Shown piece by piece: positions 27,893 to 36,404 of a DNA stretch of 64,000 bases (positions are counted from its first letter, which is position 1; every line of letters begins with the position of its first letter). The notes below the pieces were generated by a model that was given only the letters and a program-made list of their open reading frames with translations, did not search any database and was not told the origin of the DNA. The stretch comes from Gordonia paraffinivorans NBRC 108238. Its GTDB lineage: Bacteria > Actinomycetota > Actinomycetes > Mycobacteriales > Mycobacteriaceae. Where the stretch lies: NCBI RefSeq assembly GCF_000344155.1, contig NZ_BAOQ01000008.1, positions 62,001 to 126,000 on the forward strand, read 5' to 3'. A program made the position numbers and the translations under genes.

Positions 27893-28894
27893 TCAGCCGG
27901 CGTGCTGCGCGCGACGCGCCGCCGCGCGCCGCAACCAGAACCGGGCACCCTCGGCGACGGCCTCCTCGACGGGACGCGGCATCCAGCCCAGGTCTCGTTC
28001 GGCCTTGGAATGATCCATCTCGGGCATGAAGAACATGAGCCTCACCGACGGCAGGGCCAGCTGAACCGGCTTGCGGGTGACGACGGCGCGCGCCGATCCG
28101 ATGGCGCCGACGGCGTGGAGGACGGGCGAATTCAGTGCGAGACGCGGGGGCCGTCGCCCGGCCTCGCGCGCGGCGATCGCGGTGATCTCGGACATGTCGA
28201 TCGACCGGTCGGACACGATGTACCGTTCGCCCACCGTGCCGCGGTCGGCGGCGAGGATCAGGGCCCGTGCGGCGTCGTCGATCCCCACCGACTCGGCGCA
28301 CCAGCCGCGGACCGTGAACGGCAACTTCCCGAGCGCCGCACCGGCGACGAACGACCCGTGCGGCGTCGGTTGCAGGTCGCCGGGACCGTAGGTGTTGGCC
28401 ACACACATCGCGACACCGGGGACCGAACCCGCACGGGCCCGGGCCAGCAACAGGTCCTCCGCGGCGACGCGACTCCTGACATATGCCGGGGCGCCGTCCC
28501 AGTCGAACGCATCGTCCTCGGTGGCCCGGCGCCCTGTCGGCCGCCCGATGGTGGCGGCGGTGCTGGTGAACACGAACCTGCGCAACCGCATCCCGGCGGC
28601 GACGTCGAGCACCGCCCGCAGACCGTCGACGTTCGTGCGGTACAGGGGCGCGGGATCACGCAGCCACGCACGGGTGTCGACGGCGCAGTGGAAGACCACG
28701 TCGCACCCGTCCATGGCGGCCCGCACGGACCCGGCGTCGAAGAGGTCGCCGGTGACGTGCTCGTGGTCGAGGCCGTCGAGCGTCCGCAGGTTGCTGGTGG
28801 GACGGGTCAGGACGCGGACCCGTTCACCGGCGTCGACGAGCTGCCGGACCACCCTCGACCCGAGGAAGCCGTTGCCGCCGATGACGAGTTTCAC
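27893..28894 (-). CDS. NAD-dependent epimerase/dehydratase family protein (extended SDR, 3-beta-HSD-like)
   Basis: A 333-residue extended SDR. It starts directly with VKLVIGGNGFLGSRVVRQL (GxxGxxG), then DLFDAGSV, VVFHCAV, FTSTAATIG and a Tyr in PAYVRSRVAAEDLLL (YxxxR in place of YxxxK). The Lys-to-Arg change at the catalytic position could alter or abolish activity. The GTG start overlaps the kinase stop by GTGA. It ends a four-gene operon with FadD, F420 oxidoreductase and APH-like kinase. Confidence 0.82.
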   Translation of the reverse strand: MKLVIGGNGFLGSRVVRQLVDAGERVRVLTRPTSNLRTLDGLDHEHVTGDLFDAGSVRAAMDGCDVVFHCAVDTRAWLRDPAPLYRTNVDGLRAVLDVAAGMRLRRFVFTSTAATIGRPTGRRATEDDAFDWDGAPAYVRSRVAAEDLLLARARAGSVPGVAMCVANTYGPGDLQPTPHGSFVAGAALGKLPFTVRGWCAESVGIDDAARALILAADRGTVGERYIVSDRSIDMSEITAIAAREAGRRPPRLALNSPVLHAVGAIGSARAVVTRKPVQLALPSVRLMFFMPEMDHSKAERDLGWMPRPVEEAVAEGARFWLRRAAARRAQHAG

Positions 28895-29943
28895 GACCCG
28901 AGACCGCCGGGCGCCAGGTCGTCGATCGCGGCGGCGCTGCGGGACAGCATGGCGTCGAACATCGCATCGCCGCGTTCGGTGGGCTGCGCCGCCGCCGAAC
29001 CGAAGACGATGATCAGCGGAGCCTGGATCAGGTTGCCGACGTAGTCCTCCCAGCACTGGTCGAGGGTGTAGCCGGTGACCCCCGCGGTCACCAGCGCCCG
29101 GTGATACGACGCGACGATGCCGCGCTCGTGCTTGCGCCGGTCCTCGACGGTGAGGCTGGTGCTCAGCAGGAAGGCGATGTCGCGCAGCGGATTCCCGGTG
29201 GTGATGGTCTGCCAGTCGATCACCGTCACCTCGCCGCGGGGACCGAACAGCACGTTGTCGACGCGGAGGTCGCCGTGGATGAGCGCGGCGTTGTCCAGGG
29301 GCGCGACGAGCCAGTCACCGGCATTGCGGACGAGCCAGTCGATCGCCGCCGATCCCCGGGAGTCGGGGGAGAACCGATCTCGGTAGACGTCGGCCATCGG
29401 GGCCAGGATCGACTCCATCATCTCGCGCTCGGGTTCCCCGGGCAGCGGCATGTCGGCGAGCAGGCCGGGGTCGTTCCATCCCGGGGCATGCAGACCGGCC
29501 GCCGCGACGGCGACCGCTTCCGCCTGCGCCGGCGTGCATCCGGTGATCTGGTCGCCTTGGACCGCATCGCCCATGTCCTCGAGGAGCAGGACGAACTCGG
29601 TGGCCGCGTCGGAGATCGTGGCCGCGTAGCAGTCGGGTTTGGGCACGGTGAACCGGTCGGCCAGGTCGCGGTAGAAGCGGACCTCGTTGCGGAAGACCCC
29701 CGACCCGAATTCGCGCTGTTCGGGTGCGCCCGTCGCGAGCTTGGCGACCATCGTCGGCGGCAGCCCCGCCGCGTCGTCGTACTCCAGGCGCAGCCGATAG
29801 GACCCCGCCATCTGCCCGGTGCCCACGGGCTCGGCCGTGACGGAGGTGACCTTCGCCTCGCGGCCGTTGTCGGCGAGGAACCCCGACAGCCACTGCGGCG
29901 TGAGTTGGTCGACGCTGGTGGGGATCTCGACGGTCTCGGTCAC
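28891..29943 (-). CDS. Phosphotransferase/kinase family protein (APH / ecdysteroid-kinase-like)
   Basis: The protein is 350 residues. ALIHGDLRVDNVLFG is the catalytic HGDxxxxN loop and VTVIDWQTITTGNPLRDIA holds the metal-binding Asp. The N-lobe has MVAKLATGAPEQREFGSGVFRNEVRFYRDL. The family phosphorylates small hydroxylated molecules; actinobacterial relatives occur beside fadE and fadD genes. The GTG start lies next to the TAA of the F420 oxidoreductase. Antibiotic resistance is not implied by this context. Confidence 0.83.
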   Translation of the reverse strand: MTETVEIPTSVDQLTPQWLSGFLADNGREAKVTSVTAEPVGTGQMAGSYRLRLEYDDAAGLPPTMVAKLATGAPEQREFGSGVFRNEVRFYRDLADRFTVPKPDCYAATISDAATEFVLLLEDMGDAVQGDQITGCTPAQAEAVAVAAAGLHAPGWNDPGLLADMPLPGEPEREMMESILAPMADVYRDRFSPDSRGSAAIDWLVRNAGDWLVAPLDNAALIHGDLRVDNVLFGPRGEVTVIDWQTITTGNPLRDIAFLLSTSLTVEDRRKHERGIVASYHRALVTAGVTGYTLDQCWEDYVGNLIQAPLIIVFGSAAAQPTERGDAMFDAMLSRSAAAIDDLAPGGLGS

Positions 29944-31023
29944 TTACGCCATCCTTCCGGGGTTGACCGGCAGCCCGGCGGCCGCGGCGGGACGGATGTC
30001 CCGGTACGCCTCGACGACCGGGGCGAGTTCGGTGGGGGTGGCCCCGTGCAGGATCACCGAGTCCACGCCGAGGTCGAACTGTCCGGCGACGGTCGCCGCG
30101 CACTCGGCGGGCGAACCGGTCGCGGAGTCGGCGACCCAGGCGTCGGGAATGGCCTCGGCGAGTTCGGCCAGTTCGTCGGCGGTGGCGGTGGCGTCGATCG
30201 GCCCGCGCGCGCCGCCGAATGCCGCGGTGGCGCGGATGCGTTCGAGATCGGCGGGGTCCCAGTCGTTGGCGCGCATGAGCTGATCCGGGTAACCCTGCAG
30301 GTAGGTGGCCAGGCGGCCGTACAGTCGGCGCAGCCGGTCGGCGGGGTCGAGGTCGTCGGGGACGGTCGCGACCACCGACCAGATCCGGACCGACGCGGGA
30401 TCGCGATCCGCGCGCTCGGCTCCACGCCGGACGCAGTCGACGGCCCGGCGCGTGGCCTCGGTGCCGAAGTACGTGTGCAGCACGACGCCGTCGGCGATCT
30501 CGCCCGCCAGCTCCAGCGTCCGGGGGCTCATCGTGACGAGCATGACCGGCGGCGGTGGATCGAGAGACACACCGAGGTTCAGCAGGGGATACGACCCGGC
30601 CGGTCCGTCGTGCCCGATCACCATCTCGCCCGCCCAGAGCCTGCGGAGGAGCCCGGTGACGTCGCGCAGGCCGGCCCCGGTGACGAGGTCGAGCCCGAGG
30701 ATCTGCCACTGCGGTGCGATCCCGCGTCCGAGTCCGAGGGCGAAGCGCCCGCCCGACAGTTCGTGGAGCGTGGCCCCCATCGTCGCGGTGATGATCGGGT
30801 GTCGGGTGTTGTGATTGGTTGCCGCGGTGGCGATCCCGAGATCCTCGGTGGCACCGGCGAGTGCCCCGCACAGCGCGGCGGCGTCCTTGACGTTGAACCG
30901 TTCGGACACGAACGCGGTACCGAGTCCGATCTCGTCGGCGAAGCGCGCCTCGGCCGCGAGCTCACGCGGGGTGACCGGGTGCCGGGAGAGTGCGTAGTAA
31001 CCGAGCTCGGTGAGCCGTTCCAT
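29944..31023 (-). CDS. LLM-class F420-dependent oxidoreductase
   Basis: About 359 residues with a luciferase-like TIM barrel: LGYYALSRHP at the start, ARFADEIGLGTAFVSERFNVKD, TAATNHNTRHP, ELSGGRFALGLGRGIAPQW and VMLVTMSPRTLELAGEIADGVVLHTYF. These are typical of F420H2-using actinobacterial enzymes. The ATG at 31023 was chosen since family members start with a short lead to this strand. It lies 28 bases after the FadD stop and next to the kinase gene. It may reduce or oxidise a steroid- or lipid-derived intermediate (inference). Confidence 0.87.
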   Translation of the reverse strand: MERLTELGYYALSRHPVTPRELAAEARFADEIGLGTAFVSERFNVKDAAALCGALAGATEDLGIATAATNHNTRHPIITATMGATLHELSGGRFALGLGRGIAPQWQILGLDLVTGAGLRDVTGLLRRLWAGEMVIGHDGPAGSYPLLNLGVSLDPPPPVMLVTMSPRTLELAGEIADGVVLHTYFGTEATRRAVDCVRRGAERADRDPASVRIWSVVATVPDDLDPADRLRRLYGRLATYLQGYPDQLMRANDWDPADLERIRATAAFGGARGPIDATATADELAELAEAIPDAWVADSATGSPAECAATVAGQFDLGVDSVILHGATPTELAPVVEAYRDIRPAAAAGLPVNPGRMA

Positions 31024-31051
31024 GGGGTGCACGTCGTCGGACCGGTGGGGA

Positions 31052-32641
31052 TCAGGCGTTCGCGCCGACCGCCTCGCGGTAGACGCGTGAGCGCGGCTCC
31101 CGGACCCACAGGGTGCCGCCGCCGGGGGTGGGGCCCTCCTCCTTGAGCGTGCGCTTGAGGATCTTGTTCGTCGCCGTGGTCGGCAGGTCGTCGGCGATCC
31201 GGACGTAGCTGGGCCACGCCTTGGGCGACAGGTCCGGTTGTGCGGCAAGCTGTTCGGCGAACGACTCCGGCGTCAGCTCGGCCCCGTCCTGCAGGACGAC
31301 GGCCGCCATCACGGCGTCGCCGACGTGTTCGTCGGGCACCGCGTAGACCGCGACCCGGTTGATCTCGGGGATGCGCTGCAGGATGCGTTCGATGGGGCCG
31401 GCGGCGAGGTTCTCGCCGTCGACGCGCATCCAGTCGCCGGTGCGCCCGGCGAGGTAGATCCACCCGTCGGCGTCCTTGTAGGCGAGGTCGCCGGACCAGT
31501 ACATCCCGTGACGCAGACGTTCTCTCGTCGCCTGCTCGTTGTTGTAGTAGCCCATGAACATCCCGCCGCCCTCGACGTTGACCAGCTCGCCGATCGCCTC
31601 GTCGGGGTTGAGCAGCGCGCCGTTCTCGTCGAACTGCGCCGGCGGGCACTCCTTCAGCGGATCCTCGTGGTAGATCGCGACGTTCGGGAAGCCCTTGCCG
31701 ATCGAGCCGTGCGGCGTGCCGGGTTCACGGGTGATGATGATCGCGAGCTCGGTGGACCCGAAGCCGTCCCAGACGGTGCAGCCGAATCGTCGTGAGAACT
31801 CCTCGATGTCGCGGTCGGTGGCCTCGTTGCCGAACGCGACGCGCAGCGGGTTGTCGGCGTCGTCGGGCTTCTCCTCGGTGGCGAGGATGTAGGCGAGGGG
31901 CTTGCCGACGTAGTTCATGTATGTGGCGTTGTAGCGGCGGATGTCGTCGAGGAACGTCGACGCGGAGAACTTGGCCGGTGCGATCGCGGCGCCGCTGCAC
32001 AGCGCCACGCAGTATCCGCCCATGAGCGCGGCGCTGTGGAACAGCGGCATCGACAGGTAGCAGACGTCGCCCGGGCCGATGTCGTACTTGTCGGCGAGGA
32101 CGGGTCCGGCGAACGGGATCATCATGTGCGCGAACTGCACCGGCTTGGGGTCGCCGCTGGTCCCCGAGGTGAAGATCAGCATGTAGGTGTCCATCGCGCC
32201 GGGGACCGAATGCGGCGTCAGGTCACCCGCGTTCGCGATGAGCTCGGCCCACTCCGGCGTGGAGGTGTCGAGGATCGTCACCCCGGGGAGGTCGAGTCCC
32301 TGAAGGAGCGGGCGGTGCTCGGCGTCGGTGACGAGGATCTGGCAGTCGGCGCGCAGGATGTCGCCGGCGAGACCCTCGCCGCGTCGGGTGTTGTTGATGC
32401 CGGCGGTCACGTATCCGCCGAGGGCGCCGGCCGCGAGGGCGATGAGCATGTCGGGGGTGTTGCCGAGCAGCGTGCCGACATGCATGGGACGAGAGGTGTC
32501 GGCGAGACCGAGGATCGCCGCGGCGGTCTTCTCCGATTCCCGGATGTACTCACGCCACGTCCACGTGCTGCCGTTGTAGGTGATCGCCAGGTTGTCGTCG
32601 TCTGCGCGTGCCTGCAGGAGCTGGGTGACTGTCTCGGCCAT
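31052..32641 (-). CDS. Acyl-CoA synthetase (FadD family, FadD17/FadD1-like)
   Basis: This 529-residue ANL ligase has LIFTSGTSGDPKPVQFAH near residue 170, the acyl-binding region VAFGNEATDRDIEEFSRRFGC, GSTELA, SGDLAYKDADGWIYLAGRTGDWMRVDGENLA and the C-terminal catalytic Lys in TATNKILKRTL. The long GFGSTELAIIITREPGTPHGSIGKGFPN resembles the FadD17/FadD1 subgroup, some of which activate steroid side-chain acids. A KstR-like box lies 11 bases upstream of its ATG. It heads an operon of four genes. Confidence 0.87.
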   Translation of the reverse strand: MAETVTQLLQARADDDNLAITYNGSTWTWREYIRESEKTAAAILGLADTSRPMHVGTLLGNTPDMLIALAAGALGGYVTAGINNTRRGEGLAGDILRADCQILVTDAEHRPLLQGLDLPGVTILDTSTPEWAELIANAGDLTPHSVPGAMDTYMLIFTSGTSGDPKPVQFAHMMIPFAGPVLADKYDIGPGDVCYLSMPLFHSAALMGGYCVALCSGAAIAPAKFSASTFLDDIRRYNATYMNYVGKPLAYILATEEKPDDADNPLRVAFGNEATDRDIEEFSRRFGCTVWDGFGSTELAIIITREPGTPHGSIGKGFPNVAIYHEDPLKECPPAQFDENGALLNPDEAIGELVNVEGGGMFMGYYNNEQATRERLRHGMYWSGDLAYKDADGWIYLAGRTGDWMRVDGENLAAGPIERILQRIPEINRVAVYAVPDEHVGDAVMAAVVLQDGAELTPESFAEQLAAQPDLSPKAWPSYVRIADDLPTTATNKILKRTLKEEGPTPGGGTLWVREPRSRVYREAVGANA

Positions 32642-32651
32642 GAGCCGAATC

Positions 32652-32665
32652 TAGAACGCGTTCAC
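32652..32665. promoter_or_regulatory. KstR-like operator 3 (TAGAACGCGTTCAC)
   Basis: It matches TnnAACnnGTTnnA except for the last base. It lies 11 bases upstream of the FadD ATG, where a bound repressor would block the promoter or ribosome access. Confidence 0.6.
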
Positions 32666-32704
32666 CCGATGTGTGGACAGATCTGGGAAATTGTCTACTG
32701 CCAA

Positions 32705-32740
32705 GGCCTGCCGAGGATGTCGGACGATCCCCGGCAGGCC
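32705..32740 (-). terminator. Hairpin after the secreted-protein gene
   Basis: GGCCTGCCG (32705-32713) pairs with CGGCAGGCC (32732-32740), and GGAT pairs with ATCC inside. It lies 12 bases past the minus-strand stop of the secreted-protein gene, so it is a likely terminator insulating the FadD operon. Confidence 0.65.
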
Positions 32741-32751
32741 CGGGAGTCGGG

Positions 32752-33213
32752 TCAGCGGGTGAACGAACCGCTGCCGGGGACCACCGTGAACGACTGGTCG
32801 TTCTGGCCGATGATCGTGGTCGTGAACTGGATCTGGCCGGCGCCGGTCTCGACCGCCGCGCCGTCGGCCGGGCGGCCGTCGGTGCAGGCGTCGAAGACCT
32901 TGCTGCCGGACGCGCCCGTGGTCTTGTTGGTCCACGAGAGACCGACCCTGGCGCCCTTGAGGTTGGTCGCGCAGGCCTCGGTGGGGGTGGTGTCCAACGA
33001 GAACTGCGTGACCCCGGGCTCGGTGCCCGAGGCCAGGACGGAGGCGACGAAGCCGCCGCTGATGCCGTTGGAGCCCACGGTGATGCCGGCGTTCGGGATC
33101 TGGTCGACGCTGAGCGGATGCTCACCCGGCGCGGCAGAAGCGGTCGCCGCGCCGAGGGTCAGTGCGCCGAATGCCGCGAAAGCTCCGAGTACTGCAGTTG
33201 TCTTGCGTCCCAT
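32752..33213 (-). CDS. Small secreted protein of unknown function
   Basis: The protein is 153 residues. A signal peptide is clear: MGRKTTAVLGAFAAFGALTLGAATASAAPG with an Ala-x-Ala cleavage site near residue 28. The mature part of about 125 residues is rich in Thr, Gly and Ser and contains two cysteines (TEACATN and FDACTDG) that could form one disulfide outside the cell. I know no named family. It stands alone with a terminator behind it. Confidence 0.78.
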   Translation of the reverse strand: MGRKTTAVLGAFAAFGALTLGAATASAAPGEHPLSVDQIPNAGITVGSNGISGGFVASVLASGTEPGVTQFSLDTTPTEACATNLKGARVGLSWTNKTTGASGSKVFDACTDGRPADGAAVETGAGQIQFTTTIIGQNDQSFTVVPGSGSFTR

Positions 33214-33315
33214 GTGTATCTCCCGTCACTCTGGAAACGTCTAAGCCAGCTTACGGTAGTGATGTTGAACTCCTCAATGTGAGTGCTCCCGCCTCCTGCT
33301 GATACAAGGGGAGCC

Positions 33316-34236
33316 ATGACGACGACGCAGCATGCCGAGCCCCGTGACCCGCTCTCCGCCTTCCATGTGGGTGGTATCGAGGTCTCGGAGCGGAGCGTCC
33401 GGGCCGAGCAGGTGCTGTGCTCCCGCTTCGCCGACCATCGAGGGCTGATCGAGCTGCCCGCGCTCGCGGTGCTCTTCGATCACGCCGGCGGCATCCCGTT
33501 CCATCAGGTCCACGGCGACCCCGCCGCCGCGACCCTGCAGGCGCGACTGTCGCTCTCCGCCCATGGGCGCGCGCAGGTCGGAGACACCCTCGCCGCCCGC
33601 GCCGACGTCGTGATGCACGACGATGCATGGGGATCGACCACCGTGGAGATCCGGACCGGTGCGGGGGAGCTGCGTTGCGTGGGAACCGCCCGCAACGTCC
33701 GCGTCGGCCGCGCCCCGGTCGGCGAGACCCCGTCCGGCGAGATCGGCATGCCGCCGGCGACCTGCGATGCGACCGTGGCCCTGCCCGAGCCGATCCCGGC
33801 AGATCTCACGGGTCGTGAGGTCGTCGAGGAGATCGCCACCAAGGTGCGCGAGCCCGGCCCGCTCGCCGAGATGCTCAACGGCACGGTCGAGATCCTCGAC
33901 GGCGCCTCCGACCGCGACGCGGGCGTCCGCTTCCGCGTCCAGACCGAACCGTGGATGGGCAACATGTTCGGCACCATGCACGGCGGCGTGATCGCGACGA
34001 TCGTCGGCCAGGCCGGCTCGTTCGCCGGGCACCTCCACGCGGGGCCGGGGCGGGACCACTCGATCGGCGACATGGCGATCGGCTTCTATCGTTCGCCGGC
34101 CGTCGACGGGGGAGAGGTCACCGTCGAGGTGGCGCCGATCAAGACCGGTCGTCGCATCTCGTCCTTCGAGGCGACCATGACCTCCTACGACGACGTGCTG
34201 CTCAGCCGCGCGACCCTCGACGTCCACTACCACTGA
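33316..34236 (+). CDS. Double-hotdog acyl-CoA thioesterase (PaaI-like)
   Basis: A 306-residue protein built from two hotdog domains. The first (about 15-150) has LPALAVLFDHAGGIPFHQV and LSLSAHGRAQVGDTLAARADVV. The second (about 180-306) has MGNMFGTMHGGVIATIVGQAGSFAG with the HGG segment. The first copy lacks the HGG segment, so only the second half looks catalytic. The ATG follows GGGGAG; the GTG 11 codons upstream is less likely. It probably hydrolyses acyl-CoA in the cytoplasm. Confidence 0.83.
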   Translation: MTTTQHAEPRDPLSAFHVGGIEVSERSVRAEQVLCSRFADHRGLIELPALAVLFDHAGGIPFHQVHGDPAAATLQARLSLSAHGRAQVGDTLAARADVVMHDDAWGSTTVEIRTGAGELRCVGTARNVRVGRAPVGETPSGEIGMPPATCDATVALPEPIPADLTGREVVEEIATKVREPGPLAEMLNGTVEILDGASDRDAGVRFRVQTEPWMGNMFGTMHGGVIATIVGQAGSFAGHLHAGPGRDHSIGDMAIGFYRSPAVDGGEVTVEVAPIKTGRRISSFEATMTSYDDVLLSRATLDVHYH

Positions 34237-34279
34237 CCTGCGCGGATCGCCGTTCGCGGTGATCGTCTACGGAAAAAAC

Positions 34280-34297
34280 AATCAAGCGTGCTTGATT
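34280..34297. promoter_or_regulatory. Perfect palindromic operator AATCAAGC-GT-GCTTGATT
   Basis: Eight-base arms are exact. It lies 29 bases before the ATG of the TIGR03084-family gene that leads the acyl-CoA dehydrogenase module. TetR proteins of fatty-acid metabolism bind comparable CAAG...CTTG palindromes, and a TetR gene closes this module. It differs from KstR2 sites, which have a two-base rather than four-base centre between CAAG and CTTG. Confidence 0.6.
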
Positions 34298-34326
34298 TTT
34301 CTGGTTGCGTGTGTGACTCTGCTGGC

Positions 34327-35133
34327 ATGTCCGATGCACGCTCAGCCGTCCATCAGGTGGTCGACGATCTCGAAGCCGAGTCCGCACAGCTCGACGCGCT
34401 GGTAGCCGACCTCGACGACGCGGGATGGGCGACGCCCACGCCCGCCGAGGGGTGGACCGTCGCCCACCAGATCTCGCACCTGGCCTGGACCGACGAGGTC
34501 GCCACGATCGCGGCCACCGACGCCGAGAAGTTCACCGCGCTCCTGACCGAGGCGCTGCAGGGCGCCAGCCCGGAGACCTATGTCGACGACGCCGCCGAGG
34601 CGGGTGCGGGGGCGCCTGCTGAGGAGCTCCTGGCGCGTTGGCGCAAGGCCCGCGGCGAGCTCGCCGGCGCCCTGCGCAACGTCGCCGACGGGGTGAAGAT
34701 CCCGTGGTTCGGCCCGCCCATGTCGGCCGCGTCGATGGCCACCGCGCGCCTCATGGAGACCTGGGCCCACGGACTCGACGTCGCCGACGCGCTCGGGGTG
34801 ACGATCCTGCCGACCGAGCGGCTGCGGCACATCGCGCACATCGGCGTGCGCACCCGCGACTTCGCGTACATGGTCAACGGCAAGACCGCGCCCGCCGAGC
34901 CCTTCCGTTACGAACTCGCCGCGCCGTCCGGAGAGACCTGGACCTGGGGTCCCGAGGATGCGTCGAACATCGTCCGCGGGTCGGCGCTCGACTTCTGCTC
35001 GCTGGTCACCCAGCGTCGTGCGCGGGCCGATCTCGACCTGGAGTTCATCGGCGACGACGCCGTCGAATGGTCCGGGATCGCACAGTGTTTCGCCGGCCCT
35101 CCCGGCAGCGGACGCGAACCCCGCGGGGCCTGA
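34327..35133 (+). CDS. TIGR03084 family metal-binding protein (DinB/MDMPI-like)
   Basis: About 268 residues. The N-terminal DinB-like four-helix domain has [32 protein letters not shown], with His residues placed as in mycothiol-dependent maleylpyruvate isomerase metal sites, and a later [15 protein letters not shown]. The C-terminal domain ends [21 protein letters not shown]. The family is usually found beside acyl-CoA dehydrogenases and carboxylases in actinobacteria; its reaction is unknown. It lies 67 bases before the first acyl-CoA dehydrogenase and behind the palindromic operator. Confidence 0.85.
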   Translation: MSDARSAVHQVVDDLEAESAQLDALVADLDDAGWATPTPAEGWTVAHQISHLAWTDEVATIAATDAEKFTALLTEALQGASPETYVDDAAEAGAGAPAEELLARWRKARGELAGALRNVADGVKIPWFGPPMSAASMATARLMETWAHGLDVADALGVTILPTERLRHIAHIGVRTRDFAYMVNGKTAPAEPFRYELAAPSGETWTWGPEDASNIVRGSALDFCSLVTQRRARADLDLEFIGDDAVEWSGIAQCFAGPPGSGREPRGA

Positions 35134-35200
35134 ACCGCCGCGAACCACGGCGACACACCCTCAGCCACAACCCACATAGATCTAGAAAAAGGAGCCACGG

Positions 35201-36364
35201 GTGCCCATTGCCAGCCCGAACGTCTGGGACACGCCGGAACGCCTCGAACTGCGTTCCATGGTGCGGAAGTTCGTCGAGAAGCACATCCTGCCGTACCAGG
35301 ACGAGTGGGAGCGCGACGGTCTGATCCCGCGTGAACTCCACCGCGAGGCCGCCAAGCTCGGCCTGTTCGGCCTCGGCATCCCGGAAGAGGTCGGCGGCTC
35401 CGGCGGCGACCTGATCGACACCACCATCCTCGCCGAGGAACTGCACTACGCGGGTGCCGCGGGCGGCATCTTCTCCGGCCTGTTCACCCATGGCATCTCC
35501 CTGCCGCACCTGATCGCGGCGGGCGATCCCGAGCAGATCGACCGGTGGGTCCGCCCGACCCTGGCCGGTGAGAAGATCGGCTCCCTCGCCATCACCGAGC
35601 CCGGCGGCGGCAGCGACGTCGGCAACCTGACCACCAAGGCCGTCCGCGACGGCGACCACTACGTCGTCAACGGCTCCAAGACCTACATCACCTCCGGTGT
35701 CCGGGCCGACTTCGTCGTCGCCGCCGTCCGCACCGGCGGCCCGGGCGCCGGCGGCGTCTCGCTGCTCGTCATCGAGAAGGACACCCCCGGCTTCACCGTC
35801 ACCCGCAAGCTCGACAAGATGGGCTGGCGCTGCTCGGACACCGCCGAACTGTCCTTCGTCGACGCGCGCGTGCCGGTCAAGAACCTCGTCGGCGCGGAGA
35901 ACTCCGGCTTCGCCCAGATCGCCATGGCCTTCGTCACCGAGCGCTCCGGCCTCGCGGTGCAGGCCTACGCCAGCGCCCAGCGCTGCCTCGACCTGACCCT
36001 GCAGTGGGCGCGTGACCGCCACACCTTCGGCAAGCCGATCATCGCGCGCCAGTCGGTGCAGGACACGCTCACCGAGATGGCCCGTCGCATCGACATCGCC
36101 CGCACCTACACGCGTGCTGTCGTCGAGCGGAAGGTCACCTCGAACGACGACCTCATCGCGGAGGTCTGCTTCGCCAAGAACACCGCCGTGGAGACCGGTG
36201 AGTGGGTCGCGAACAAGGCCGTCCAGCTGCACGGCGGCCTCGGCTACATGACCGGCACCGAGGTCGAGCGCCAGTACCGCGACATGCGGATCATCGGCAT
36301 CGGCGGCGGCACCACCGAGATCCTCACCGGTCTCGCCGCCAAGCGACTCGGCTACCAGGCCTGA
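35201..36364 (+). CDS. Acyl-CoA dehydrogenase
   Basis: The protein is 387 residues. It shows LAITEPGGGSDVGNLTTKA (FAD-contact signature), YVVNGSKTYITSGVRADF, the Arg-rich LQWARDRHTFGKPI, QLHGGLGYMTGTEVERQYRDMR and a Gly/Glu segment IGGGTTEILTG near the C-terminus. It introduces a double bond alpha-beta in an acyl-CoA using FAD. The GTG start follows AAAAAGGAG. It is paired with a second dehydrogenase 40 bases downstream; such pairs may form heteromeric enzymes, though here both look complete and catalytic. Confidence 0.92.
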   Translation: MPIASPNVWDTPERLELRSMVRKFVEKHILPYQDEWERDGLIPRELHREAAKLGLFGLGIPEEVGGSGGDLIDTTILAEELHYAGAAGGIFSGLFTHGISLPHLIAAGDPEQIDRWVRPTLAGEKIGSLAITEPGGGSDVGNLTTKAVRDGDHYVVNGSKTYITSGVRADFVVAAVRTGGPGAGGVSLLVIEKDTPGFTVTRKLDKMGWRCSDTAELSFVDARVPVKNLVGAENSGFAQIAMAFVTERSGLAVQAYASAQRCLDLTLQWARDRHTFGKPIIARQSVQDTLTEMARRIDIARTYTRAVVERKVTSNDDLIAEVCFAKNTAVETGEWVANKAVQLHGGLGYMTGTEVERQYRDMRIIGIGGGTTEILTGLAAKRLGYQA

Positions 36365-36404
36365 CCCGGCGCACCCCAGAACGAACGAGAGGACATCACA
36401 GCTC

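Noticed and set aside
28891..29943. Aminoglycoside resistance gene
   Set aside because: The HGDxxxxN kinase motif is shared by many small-molecule kinases. Operon context with FadD and an F420 enzyme points to metabolism.
34280..34297. KstR2 operator
   Set aside because: The KstR2 consensus AnCAAGnnCTTGnT has two bases between CAAG and CTTG; here there are four, so a different TetR is more likely.
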